A stretch of DNA of 45,045 bases from an uncultured SAR116 cluster alpha proteobacterium (GTDB lineage: Bacteria > Pseudomonadota > Alphaproteobacteria > Puniceispirillales > Puniceispirillaceae): assembly GCA_902520885.1 (NCBI GenBank), contig CABYPW010000017.1, positions 1 through 45,045 on the forward strand. Direction: 5' to 3'. Each line of letters starts with the position of its first letter. The first letter of the stretch is position 1. This document shows, piece after piece, positions 1-8,020 of this stretch. Both the position numbers and the translations under genes were made by a program. Under the pieces are notes generated by a model, which saw only the letters and a list, made by a program, of their open reading frames with translations, did no database searches and was not told the DNA's origin.

Positions 1-510
1 CCACATGTCTGGTTAGACCCAAAAAATGCATCTTTATTGGTTGAGAAAATAGCAGATGAATTATCTTTAATTGATCCATCTAATGCTACTAAGTATGAAA
101 ATAATGCCAAAAAAATTCAAGGTGATTTGAATCAACTAGTCGAAGATATAACGGTTGAATTAAAACCACTCAGTAATGAGGGTTATATCGTCTTTCATGA
201 TGCATATCAGTATTTTGAAAAACGCTTTGGCGTCTCAGCTATTGGTTCGGTTACAGTGTCTCCAGAAATACTACCGAGCGTAGAGAGAACCAAAGAATTA
301 AGGGAAAAAATTGTTAGCTCAGAGGCTAGTTGCGTGTTTTCTGAACCTCAATTTGAGCCAAAGATTGTTAATACTTTGGTTGAGGGCACTGGATTGGGGA
401 CAGGTGTTTTGGATCCCTTGGGGGCTTCAATTGAAAATGGTCCAGATTTATATTTCAAATTGATAAGAAATATGGCCTCTTCCCTAAAGAATTGTTTAAC
501 GAAATCGTAA
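1..510 (+). CDS. znuA: Zinc ABC transporter substrate-binding protein ZnuA, 3' part
   Basis: The reading frame is open from the first base, so the N-terminus, including any signal peptide, lies outside the window. The visible part starts with PHVWLDP, the metal-site motif of the ZnuA/TroA cluster A-1 binding proteins, whose His is a zinc ligand. It continues with VFHDAYQYF (second ligand His) and ends with FSEPQF and a GVLDPLG segment carrying the conserved acidic ligand. In this family the protein captures Zn2+ in the periplasm and delivers it to the ZnuB permease and ZnuC ATPase; neither gene is visible here. A strong hairpin with a T-run follows at 536-582. Family assignment is firm. Zinc rather than manganese is inferred from the similarity pattern. 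Confidence 0.9.
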   Translation, partial: PHVWLDPKNASLLVEKIADELSLIDPSNATKYENNAKKIQGDLNQLVEDITVELKPLSNEGYIVFHDAYQYFEKRFGVSAIGSVTVSPEILPSVERTKELREKIVSSEASCVFSEPQFEPKIVNTLVEGTGLGTGVLDPLGASIENGPDLYFKLIRNMASSLKNCLTKS

Positions 511-532
511 AAGGGTAAACAAAAATAGTAAG

Positions 533-1636
533 TTAAAAAAAGTGCTGCATGTCTACTGTTTTTCCAGTTGCAGCACTTTTTTGTGCAGCGAGAGCTATTT
601 TAACTGCAGCATATCCGTCTTTTAAGCTAACTTCGGGTTGAGATTGTTCTTTAAGCATCTTTGCAAAATTTGCATGTTGGAAATAAGTTGCTCCGTTATG
701 GTCTCCGACATTCAATAAAGTTGTATCTACCGGAGTATCTATAAATTGAACTGGCTCTCCTTCGCGAGGTGATATAACAACTTGCGGTGTTGGTTGAGGA
801 TGAGTTTTGTGCTGCCAAAAACGCCCTGGACCAGGCACTAAAGCCTCTATTTTCCCAGATTTGCCCACAACAGAAATCTCTTCTTGATATCGAGAGCCCT
901 CAGCAAACATACACAATTCAAGCATACCTTTAATTCCGTTCTCAAATTCAATCATAACATATCCATGGTCATCTATATCAGGGGTCTTCCCGTCATATTT
1001 TTCATCTTTATGATTAACAGCTTGACCACTAATAGCTATTACCTTCTTTGCTTCGCTTTTCGTAATGAGCCGCATTAAATCGAAAAAATGGCAACATTTT
1101 TCAACAAATGTTCCGCCAGAATTTCTGTTAAATCTGTTCCAATTATTCACTTTAGTTAAGAACGGAAACCGATGTTCCTTAATAGATACCATGGAGACAC
1201 CATCTGTGACTTGCTCTACCTGCTCTAAAAGATATGCTATAGGGGGCATGTATCTATATTCCATAGCAACCCATACTGGTTCAGGATAGGTTAATATAAG
1301 TTTGGAGATACGTTTGTCATCTCCGGGATTTGTGAATAGTGGTTTTTCAATCATCAAGGGTATTGGATGAGTTGCGGCTATTTCTTCAAACTGTTCTAGG
1401 TGTAAGTTGTTAGGTGATGCAATTACCAAGCAATCTAACGATTTTATTTCTAATAATCCCCGAATGGATTCGACATGCGACGCGTTTGGAGCGATAATAG
1501 AGGCTTTTTCTCTCATTTTCTTATCGGGTTCAAAGATGCCGACAACATTAGACCCTTTAATCAGATTAATATTTTTAATGTGTTCCTGACCCATCATACC
1601 GCAACCGACAAACCCATAATTCAATTTTTTAGCCAC
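533..1636 (-). CDS. Gfo/Idh/MocA family NAD(P)-dependent oxidoreductase
   Basis: The protein has 367 residues, the usual size for the family. The N-terminal Rossmann fold shows GFVGCGMMG at about residues 8-16. The family signature EKPLF follows at about residues 97-101, and YRYMPP lies at the start of the second domain. A CHFFD segment supplies the expected catalytic-region His and Asp. Such enzymes oxidise or reduce sugars, inositols or related ring alcohols with NAD(P); the substrate cannot be read from sequence. The start is a GTG at 1636, with AAAGG about nine bases upstream. The gene diverges from the monooxygenase at 1801, and the 160-base gap is likely a shared control region. Confidence 0.85.
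   Translation of the reverse strand: MAKKLNYGFVGCGMMGQEHIKNINLIKGSNVVGIFEPDKKMREKASIIAPNASHVESIRGLLEIKSLDCLVIASPNNLHLEQFEEIAATHPIPLMIEKPLFTNPGDDKRISKLILTYPEPVWVAMEYRYMPPIAYLLEQVEQVTDGVSMVSIKEHRFPFLTKVNNWNRFNRNSGGTFVEKCCHFFDLMRLITKSEAKKVIAISGQAVNHKDEKYDGKTPDIDDHGYVMIEFENGIKGMLELCMFAEGSRYQEEISVVGKSGKIEALVPGPGRFWQHKTHPQPTPQVVISPREGEPVQFIDTPVDTTLLNVGDHNGATYFQHANFAKMLKEQSQPEVSLKDGYAAVKIALAAQKSAATGKTVDMQHFF
536..582. terminator. Bidirectional intrinsic terminator between znuA and the convergent oxidoreductase
   Basis: Bases 536-549 and 569-582 form a perfect 14-bp inverted repeat (AAAAAAGTGCTGCA and its complement) around a 19-base loop. Read on the plus strand it is a GC-containing stem followed by six T, a classical terminator for znuA. 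Read on the minus strand the A-run becomes a T-run, so it can also end the oxidoreductase mRNA. It lies inside the last codons of that minus-strand gene, so coding sequence and terminator overlap. Confidence 0.8.
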
Positions 1637-1671
1637 TAAAAAGTACCTTTACAGTTATGAATTTATTTGCA

Positions 1672-1691
1672 ATTAAATTAATCAATTTAAT
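1672..1691. promoter_or_regulatory. Inverted repeat in the divergent promoter region
   Basis: ATTAAATT and AATTTAAT form a perfect 8-bp inverted repeat separated by AATC, between the divergent oxidoreductase and monooxygenase genes. Its position suits an operator for both. The region is nearly all A and T, so a chance palindrome is quite possible. Confidence 0.25.
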
Positions 1692-1800
1692 GATTTTTTT
1701 GAAATATAATAGAGTTTAAAATAAATCCCAAGCGTTTCTCATAGGCTTTTTTATTTTCGAAGTCATAATTATAATGAGACATAAAACTTTTGGAGAAAAA

Positions 1801-2958
1801 ATGACTGTAGTTCAAGTTACTTCACAGGAATCAAATTCGATAGAGGTATCATGGTTTTCAGCATTATGTTCAGATGATTATGCCTATCTCGGAGTGCCTG
1901 ACACCTCTCTTAAGTCATCTTGGCAGCACTGTTCCGAGATTGTAAAAACTGCAGAGCAACAAGGATTCCGAAATATTTTGTGTCCGTCCTCTTATCAAGT
2001 TGGCCAGGATACTCTAACTTTTGTTGCCGGCTGTGCACCTATAACTTCAAAAATAAATTTACTCGCTGCTGTGAGATGTGGAGAGATGCAACCAATTATG
2101 TTAGCGAGAACGCTTGCTACATTGGACCATATGCTTGAGGGGCGCTTAACAGTAAATATCATCTCTTCTGATTTTCCTGGTCAAACAGAAGATAGCGCTT
2201 ACCGATATCAGCGTTCTAAAGAAGTTGTGCAGATTTTAAAGCAAGCTTGGACTCAAGATCAAATTAATTTTAAAGGTAAAATTTATCAATTTGAAAATAT
2301 AACTACGGATCCAGCAAAACCATATCAGCAAAACGGTGGACCATTATTATACTTCGGAGGTTATTCTCCATCTGCTTTAGCTCTATGTGCTGAGTTTTGT
2401 GACATATATCTTATGTGGCCTGAAACAAAGGAGATACTAGCACATAGAATGAAGACAGTTTCAAATTTGGCAGAAGAGCATAACCGGACTTTAGACTATG
2501 GATTGCGCATTCATGTGATAGTAAGGGACACAGAAAAAGAAGCAAGGGAATACGCAGAGAGCCTTGTCTCAAAACTTGATGATAATAAAGGAAGCGAAAT
2601 AAGAGGACGTGCATTAGATAGCACTTCTTTAGGAGTGGCTAATCAGACAAAAAATCGTGAGAATGCAGACCGTTATGGGTACATAGAACCGAATTTGTGG
2701 ACTGGGGTTGGTAGAGCCCGCTCTGGATGTGGGGCAGCTCTTGTTGGATCAGCTGACCAAGTGCTATCCGAACTCGAATCATACCGAAAAATGGGCATTA
2801 GAGCATTCATTCTATCTGGTTATCCACATATAGATGAGTGCAAACATTTTGGAACAAAAGTAATTAGTAATTTGAATACTTGCTCATTACCCCATCTTTA
2901 TGGGAGGGTGCCTGAATCCTCACCTTTAACACCGCTTGCAGCTGGAGACCGATACTAA
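1801..2958 (+). CDS. LLM-class flavin-dependent monooxygenase, SsuD-like
   Basis: A luciferase-like TIM-barrel monooxygenase of 385 residues. Its closest visible pattern is the alkanesulfonate monooxygenase group: the segment VGQDTLTFVAGCAPIT, then RTLATLDHMLEGRLTVNI, matches the SsuD core. Such enzymes use reduced FMN from a partner reductase and O2 to attack sulfonates or other small organics. No SsuE-type reductase or SsuABC transporter is nearby, so the substrate is unknown. I chose ATG 1801 over ATG 1774 because GGAG at 1792-1795 lies five bases before it. The stop is one base before the aldo/keto reductase start, so the two genes are translationally linked. Confidence 0.8.
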   Translation: MTVVQVTSQESNSIEVSWFSALCSDDYAYLGVPDTSLKSSWQHCSEIVKTAEQQGFRNILCPSSYQVGQDTLTFVAGCAPITSKINLLAAVRCGEMQPIMLARTLATLDHMLEGRLTVNIISSDFPGQTEDSAYRYQRSKEVVQILKQAWTQDQINFKGKIYQFENITTDPAKPYQQNGGPLLYFGGYSPSALALCAEFCDIYLMWPETKEILAHRMKTVSNLAEEHNRTLDYGLRIHVIVRDTEKEAREYAESLVSKLDDNKGSEIRGRALDSTSLGVANQTKNRENADRYGYIEPNLWTGVGRARSGCGAALVGSADQVLSELESYRKMGIRAFILSGYPHIDECKHFGTKVISNLNTCSLPHLYGRVPESSPLTPLAAGDRY

Positions 2959-2959
2959 A

Positions 2960-3850
2960 ATGGAACGAATAAAAGTAAGCGAAAATGTTTCCTTATCTCG
3001 AATTATTTATGGAATGTGGCGATTAACAGATGATAAGGATACAAGCTCGTCGCACATAACAAAAAAATTAGAGGCTTGTCTTGAACAGCAAATTACAACT
3101 ATAGACCAGGCTGATATTTACGGTGGGTATGAAGCAGAGGAATTATTAGGAGTATCCTTAAAAGAAAACGGTTATAGAGATAAGCTCGAAATCGTAACTA
3201 AATGTGGAATAATTGCTCCGGTTGGTAGATTTAAGCAATCACCAGTTAAATATTATGATACGTCGAAAGAACATATTAACCAATCAGTTGAGCAATCTTT
3301 GAAGCTGATGAATATAGATTACATCGACTTACTTTTACTACACCGTCCAGACCCCTTTATGAATCCGGAAGAAACTGGGTCTACATTAGATAGTTTGGTT
3401 GGGCAGGGAAAAGTTAGAGAAGTAGGGGTCTCAAATTTTAAACCCTATGATTTTTCGTTATTGCAATCATTTATGCACAAAAAACTTGTAACAAATCAGA
3501 TTGAAATAAGTATAATGTCGAATGATTGTTTTACAAATGGTGATCTAGCATTCATGCAAAAAAAACGATTGCCAATAATGGCTTGGTCTCCATTGGCCGG
3601 CGGAAAACTCTTTGATAGCGATAATAAATTTTTAATCGATCTCCTTAAAGAGATTTCAAATATTTACGACACCACACCGGCAGCTATCGCAATTGCTTGG
3701 TTGCTTGCTCACCCAGCCAATATTATGCCAGTTATGGGGACCAATTCACTACCACGAATCAGGACTCTTTCTAAGGCATGTGACATAAATTTAGACAAAC
3801 AAAGTTGGTTTAGAATTTATGAAACTGCTGTGGGTCACGAGGTACCTTAA
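2960..3850 (+). CDS. Aldo/keto reductase, YdhF-like
   Basis: A 296-residue aldo/keto reductase resembling E. coli YdhF along its length: YGMWRL near the start, DQADIYGGYEAEELLG carrying the catalytic Asp and Tyr, VTKCGI with the catalytic Lys, LLLHRPDP with the catalytic His, GVSNFKP, TNQIEIS, and a closing RIYETAVGHEVP that matches the YdhF C-terminus. The family reduces carbonyls with NADPH in the cytoplasm; the physiological substrate of YdhF-type members is not known. ATG 2960 is one base after the preceding stop. An in-frame TTG at 2936 would overlap the upstream gene and is less likely. Confidence 0.85.
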   Translation: MERIKVSENVSLSRIIYGMWRLTDDKDTSSSHITKKLEACLEQQITTIDQADIYGGYEAEELLGVSLKENGYRDKLEIVTKCGIIAPVGRFKQSPVKYYDTSKEHINQSVEQSLKLMNIDYIDLLLLHRPDPFMNPEETGSTLDSLVGQGKVREVGVSNFKPYDFSLLQSFMHKKLVTNQIEISIMSNDCFTNGDLAFMQKKRLPIMAWSPLAGGKLFDSDNKFLIDLLKEISNIYDTTPAAIAIAWLLAHPANIMPVMGTNSLPRIRTLSKACDINLDKQSWFRIYETAVGHEVP

Positions 3851-4067
3851 TTTTCTATTTAAAATCAAAACTTATATATCTATAAAAACCTACGTTTCCA
3901 TTTATTAATTATCTGTTTTATATAAATTTTTTAAAAAAATTTTTATTATTAAGTTGATTGTTTGTTGAGAAACTAAATCGGGTAATTTTAAAATACATTT
4001 TAGCTACTTGTGTATTTAAATAAAATATGTGTAAGGTCGTGGTCGTTAAGGGGATTGGTATTTCAAA

Positions 4068-4091
4068 TTTTGATCCATTAGTGGGTCAAAA
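4068..4091. promoter_or_regulatory. 24-bp near-palindrome just before the aglE ribosome-binding site
   Basis: The left half TTTTGATCCATT and right half AGTGGGTCAAAA match as inverted repeats at 10 of 12 positions. Both mismatches would be G-U pairs in RNA. The element ends six bases before the AAGGAGG ribosome-binding site (4097-4103) of aglE. It could be an operator for a dimeric sugar-responsive repressor, or a leader hairpin that controls access to the ribosome site. No regulator gene for this operon lies in the window. The rest of the 259-base gap upstream is very AT-rich and shows no clear promoter. Confidence 0.45.
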
Positions 4092-4109
4092 ATTTTAAGG
4101 AGGAAATAA

Positions 4110-5444
4110 ATGAAATATACTCGTAATATGATTGGTGCAGCCACTTTTGCATCATTTTTGTTAGCAGGGTCTGCCTACGCAGACGTTTGCGATACACCAT
4201 CAAAATTGGGTGACTTAGGAAGTTTTCCTGGTGAGGTTATCACTATGCAGGGTTCCATGTTGGGTACCGACCAAGAAATGCTTGAAGCAACATTTAGTTG
4301 TTTTGAGAAAGCAACGGGTGCTACTATTCAATATTCGGGTTCTCGAGATTTTGCAGCGTTGGTTGTTGCGGATTTACGTTCTAACAATGCTCCAAACATC
4401 GCTATTTTCCCGCAGCCCGGTCTCGCGGCAGATATGGCAAAAGAAGGACACTTAGTTCCTCTTGGTAATGACATGGCTGATTGGATGGCTAAAAATTATG
4501 GGGCAGGCTCATCGTGGGTTGACTTAGGGACCTATGCTGATGCAAACGGCAAAGAGAATTTTTATGGTTTTGCCTATAAAATGGACCTTAAGTCTTTAGT
4601 TTGGTATTCGCCAGAACAATTCGAAGATAATGGCTATGAAATTCCAAAAACAATGGAAGAGTTAATTGAGCTATCCGACCAGATGGTTGCTGACGGAAAC
4701 ACACCTTGGTGCATCGGCATCGAGTCTGGTAACGCGACAGGTTGGACTGCTACAGATTGGATGGAAGATCTTATGCTCAGAACAGCTTCACCTGCAAAAT
4801 ATGACCAATGGGTCTCAAACGAATTACCATTTAATAGCCCAGAGGTTATAAACGCGATGGAAGTTTTTGGAAAATTTTCGAGAAACGACGATTATGTTGC
4901 AGGTGGTGCATCTTCAGTTGCTACAACTTCATTTGGTGATGCTCCGAAAGGTCTTTTCACATCTCCACCAAGCTGTATGATGCATCGTCAAGCATCCTTT
5001 ATCTCTGGGTTTTTCCCGAAAAAAGGACAAGAAGTTGCAGATGGTGAGGCAGATGCATTTTACTTTCCACCTTATGCGTCTAAAAATTTAGGCAATCCTG
5101 TTCTTGGTGCAGGAACTCTTTACACAATGACTAAAGATTCGCCCGCTACACGTGCTTTCTTTAAGTTTCTAACTGAAGCCTCAGCCCATGAAGCTTGGAT
5201 GCAACAAGGAGTGCTTTTAACTGCGCATAAAGGGGCAAGTCTAGATGCCTACGCAACTCCGCTACTTCGCAAACAGGGCGAAATTTTGGTGAATGCTACA
5301 ACTTTTCGTTTTGACGCTTCAGACTTGATGCCTGGCGCAATCGGAGCTGGTGCATTTTGGAGTGAAATGACTGCATTTGCAAATGGCCAAGACGCTCAAA
5401 CAACTGCTGATAATATTCAAGCAGCTTGGGATGCTATTAAGTAA
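4110..5444 (+). CDS. aglE: Alpha-glucoside ABC transporter, periplasmic binding protein AglE
   Basis: A 444-residue family 1 extracellular solute-binding protein with a clear signal peptide (MKYTRNMIGAATFASFLLAG core, likely cut after AYA at residue 24). It is the first gene of a run whose order (binding protein, two permeases, GH13 glucosidase, ATPase) equals the aglEFGAK operon of Sinorhizobium and Rhodobacter, which imports sucrose, trehalose, maltose and other alpha-glucosides. A perfect-spaced AAGGAGG precedes the ATG, consistent with high expression. A 12-bp hairpin follows the stop and separates it from the permease genes. Identity of the sugar is inferred from the operon, not from binding residues. 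Confidence 0.85.
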   Translation: MKYTRNMIGAATFASFLLAGSAYADVCDTPSKLGDLGSFPGEVITMQGSMLGTDQEMLEATFSCFEKATGATIQYSGSRDFAALVVADLRSNNAPNIAIFPQPGLAADMAKEGHLVPLGNDMADWMAKNYGAGSSWVDLGTYADANGKENFYGFAYKMDLKSLVWYSPEQFEDNGYEIPKTMEELIELSDQMVADGNTPWCIGIESGNATGWTATDWMEDLMLRTASPAKYDQWVSNELPFNSPEVINAMEVFGKFSRNDDYVAGGASSVATTSFGDAPKGLFTSPPSCMMHRQASFISGFFPKKGQEVADGEADAFYFPPYASKNLGNPVLGAGTLYTMTKDSPATRAFFKFLTEASAHEAWMQQGVLLTAHKGASLDAYATPLLRKQGEILVNATTFRFDASDLMPGAIGAGAFWSEMTAFANGQDAQTTADNIQAAWDAIK

Positions 5445-5466
5445 TTTCATCCAGTTTTGTTAAGCA

Positions 5467-5496
5467 TTGGAGCACGGGTTTATTCCTGTGCTCCAA
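5467..5496 (+). terminator. Intercistronic hairpin between aglE and aglF
   Basis: TTGGAGCACGGG (5467-5478) pairs with CCTGTGCTCCAA (5485-5496) over 12 bp with one G-U pair and a six-base loop. A T-rich stretch follows. In binding-protein operons such a structure typically stops some transcripts or blocks 3' decay, so the binding protein is made in excess of the permeases. Both roles are inferred. Confidence 0.75.
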
Positions 5497-5523
5497 TTAT
5501 TTTAAAATCTAGGTAATTAAGAC

Positions 5524-6777
5524 ATGCGACCAATTATGAAAATAGTTGCCAGCAACGGATTGGCTATTTTGTTGACGATTATCTGTGTATTGCCTATTAC
5601 AGCCATCTTCGCATTCTCTTTTACTGCACCCCTTGATAATCTTTTTTCCAATTTAGGATTATGGTTGCGTGAAAGTCGAGATTGGTCAATAGCAGCGATA
5701 GATGTAGAATTAAGATTTGCTAAAATTAGCTTTGCAGTTCGCTCAGTGTTAATTGCTGTTGGCATTTCATGTTTATATTTTTGGATTACTAATTGGCTTA
5801 ATAGTGGTTTGGCTAGAGCACAAGAGCAAAAGTCAATTGGCCGCCAATCTGCCATCATAGAGGCCATTCAGCCCTGGATTTTTGTTGGGCCAGCGCTTGT
5901 CCTGCTCACCTTATTCCTTGTCGTTCCCGCTTTTATAACACTGGGAATTTCATTTCAGGAGGCCAATGGAGATTTTACAACTAATAATTATTCATTCATA
6001 TGGGATCCGAAAGCATTAGGGTACATCCAATTTAGATTTGCAATGAGAAATAGTTTAATGTGGCTAATTCTTGTGCCAACATTTTGCATTATTTTTGGGC
6101 TTGCAGTTGCTGTATTGGCTGATTCATTGAAGTGGGGTGTTGTTGCAAAAACATTTATTTTTGTTCCCATGGCTATTTCTTTTGTTGGTGCTGCTGTCAT
6201 ATGGAGAAATATTTTTGCTGGCGGTGGCATCGAAGCTCAACAAGTTATGAATGGTTTTACTCCCTCTTATCAAACTGGATTATTAAAATCTTTGCTCGGG
6301 CACCCTCCTTCATATAATGAACCACTTTATAATTTAAAATTTTGGGGTAATTTCTTTTTGATGTGGATTATGGTTTGGATTAAGACTGGTTTTGCTATGG
6401 TCATTTTTTCTGCGGCACTAAGAGGAGTTCCAAAGGAAACGGTAGAGGCCGCGATCATTGATGGAGCAAATCCATGGCAACTTTTTTTTAAAATCAAACT
6501 ACCACAAATTTATTCTACAGTAGTTGTCGTTTGGACATACATGGTGACAGAGGTCCTTAAAGTCTTTGACATCCCATATGCATTATCTGCAAATGACGAT
6601 GATAAATTATTGCTTGCAACAATGATGGAGGCAGCAAAAAATACCTGGTCAATTGGCGGTGATGCAGTAGATAATTTATTTGCGTCAATAGCGATTATGT
6701 TAATGATAACTGTTATACCTCACATGATATTCAACGCTTGGCGGCTCAGAAAAGAGCAAAAAGAATTAGGTAATTGA
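5524..6777 (+). CDS. aglF: Alpha-glucoside ABC transporter permease AglF
   Basis: A 417-residue inner-membrane permease of the MalF type. Hydrophobic segments lie at about 8-32 and 68-92, ahead of the core transmembrane domain that starts near residue 118 (WIFVGPALVLLTLFLVVPAF). The EAA loop that docks on the ATPase is at about 308-326 (VEAAIIDGANPWQLFFKI). The N-terminal roughly 100 residues, with two extra hydrophobic segments, are an extension relative to minimal permeases. ATG 5524 is the first in frame; ATG 5536 is an alternative. The gene is followed 13 bases later by aglG. Confidence 0.85.
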   Translation: MRPIMKIVASNGLAILLTIICVLPITAIFAFSFTAPLDNLFSNLGLWLRESRDWSIAAIDVELRFAKISFAVRSVLIAVGISCLYFWITNWLNSGLARAQEQKSIGRQSAIIEAIQPWIFVGPALVLLTLFLVVPAFITLGISFQEANGDFTTNNYSFIWDPKALGYIQFRFAMRNSLMWLILVPTFCIIFGLAVAVLADSLKWGVVAKTFIFVPMAISFVGAAVIWRNIFAGGGIEAQQVMNGFTPSYQTGLLKSLLGHPPSYNEPLYNLKFWGNFFLMWIMVWIKTGFAMVIFSAALRGVPKETVEAAIIDGANPWQLFFKIKLPQIYSTVVVVWTYMVTEVLKVFDIPYALSANDDDKLLLATMMEAAKNTWSIGGDAVDNLFASIAIMLMITVIPHMIFNAWRLRKEQKELGN

Positions 6778-6790
6778 GGATATTGACACC

Positions 6791-8017
6791 ATGATAAACC
6801 GAACTTTGAGTAATATTGTGTTGAGCTTGATAGTGGTAATTTGGGTTGTTCCTTTCATAGCGCTTGTCGCCACCTCGCTTCGTTCTGAGATGGCTACAAA
6901 AACCTCTGGTTTCTGGACCTCATTTACACCAACCATATTAGGGCATCGTTTTAGCACTCATGACAAGAATGAAGTGTTAGAATCAGACCAACTAACCGGA
7001 AATATATTCAAAAGAATAAATAAAGAGCAAGAGTGGTTTCCTGTCTCCGGTGGCGTTGAGTCTATTATGTTTAAAGGTCGTGTGCCAGATCCTAACAATC
7101 CTGGAAAAACTGTTTTACAAAAAAAACTCGTACCTGTTGGGGAAGTCATGAAAGTAAGGGGTGGTGATTTTATTTTTCAGACAAACGGAGACTTTATATG
7201 GACCTTCCCTCAGGGCTCTGAGCTAAAACCAAAAAAATTAGATGTTTTTATTAATCAGGACCCCGTATTTGCGCCGGAGGCTTACGTCGAGGTCCTCATT
7301 GATAATGAAAATGTGCCTAATGCCCTTATTTCCTCATTTATTGTCACAATACCCGCTACTATTATTCCTATTACAATAGCGGCATTTGCTGCATATGCAT
7401 TTGCATGGATGAAATTTCCAGGAAGAGACTGGATATTCATTGCAGTTGTGACATTAATGATCGTCCCAACCCAATTAGCTTTTTTACCAATTTTGCAGGG
7501 ATTTAACGGAATAGCTACCTGGATGATGGCGCTCCAAGAGTTGCTTACAGATTGCGAGATAACAGATAGTTGTTCTGTTCCCTCAAAGTCTTTTGCAAGT
7601 CTTTGGATTACTCATACCGCATTTGGGCAACCTCTTGCTATTTATCTTTTGCGAAATTATATAGTTGGACTTCCTAAAGAGCTGCTTGAGAGTGCAAGGA
7701 TAGATGGCGCTTCTCATATGCAAATTTTTCTCAAGATTATAATACCTTTATCTGTTCCTGCACTAGCATCTTTCGCTATTTTTCAATTTTTATGGATATG
7801 GAACGACCTTTTAGTAGCTCTTTATATTGGTCCCAGTAACTCAGATGAACGTGTTTTCCCAATTTTATTAGAGCAGCAGTTAGGTACTTTTGGAGATCAG
7901 CTCCATCTTTTGAATGCGTCTGCCGTTATTTCAATGATAATTCCCGTGTTAGTGTTTCTTGCTATGCAGCGATATTTTATTCGTGGGTTGCTTGCTGGTT
8001 CGGTAAAAGGAGGCTAA
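6791..8017 (+). CDS. aglG: Alpha-glucoside ABC transporter permease AglG
   Basis: A 408-residue MalG-type permease. The first membrane segment (about 8-30) is followed by a long polar stretch, residues 33-178, expected to sit in the periplasm, before the core membrane domain. The EAA loop is at about 300-318 (ESARIDGASHMQIFLKI). A smaller insert near residues 250-268 contains two Cys (DCEITDSC) that could form a disulfide if exposed to the periplasm. Large first periplasmic domains are known in AglG-type permeases. The start has AGGA about ten bases upstream. The glucosidase gene begins three bases after the stop. Confidence 0.85.
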   Translation: MINRTLSNIVLSLIVVIWVVPFIALVATSLRSEMATKTSGFWTSFTPTILGHRFSTHDKNEVLESDQLTGNIFKRINKEQEWFPVSGGVESIMFKGRVPDPNNPGKTVLQKKLVPVGEVMKVRGGDFIFQTNGDFIWTFPQGSELKPKKLDVFINQDPVFAPEAYVEVLIDNENVPNALISSFIVTIPATIIPITIAAFAAYAFAWMKFPGRDWIFIAVVTLMIVPTQLAFLPILQGFNGIATWMMALQELLTDCEITDSCSVPSKSFASLWITHTAFGQPLAIYLLRNYIVGLPKELLESARIDGASHMQIFLKIIIPLSVPALASFAIFQFLWIWNDLLVALYIGPSNSDERVFPILLEQQLGTFGDQLHLLNASAVISMIIPVLVFLAMQRYFIRGLLAGSVKGG

Positions 8018-8020
8018 TAA

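Noticed and set aside
3851-4067. Promoter boxes upstream of aglE
   Set aside because: Several TTGNNN and TATAAT-like words occur, but in such AT-rich sequence none is at convincing spacing to be called.
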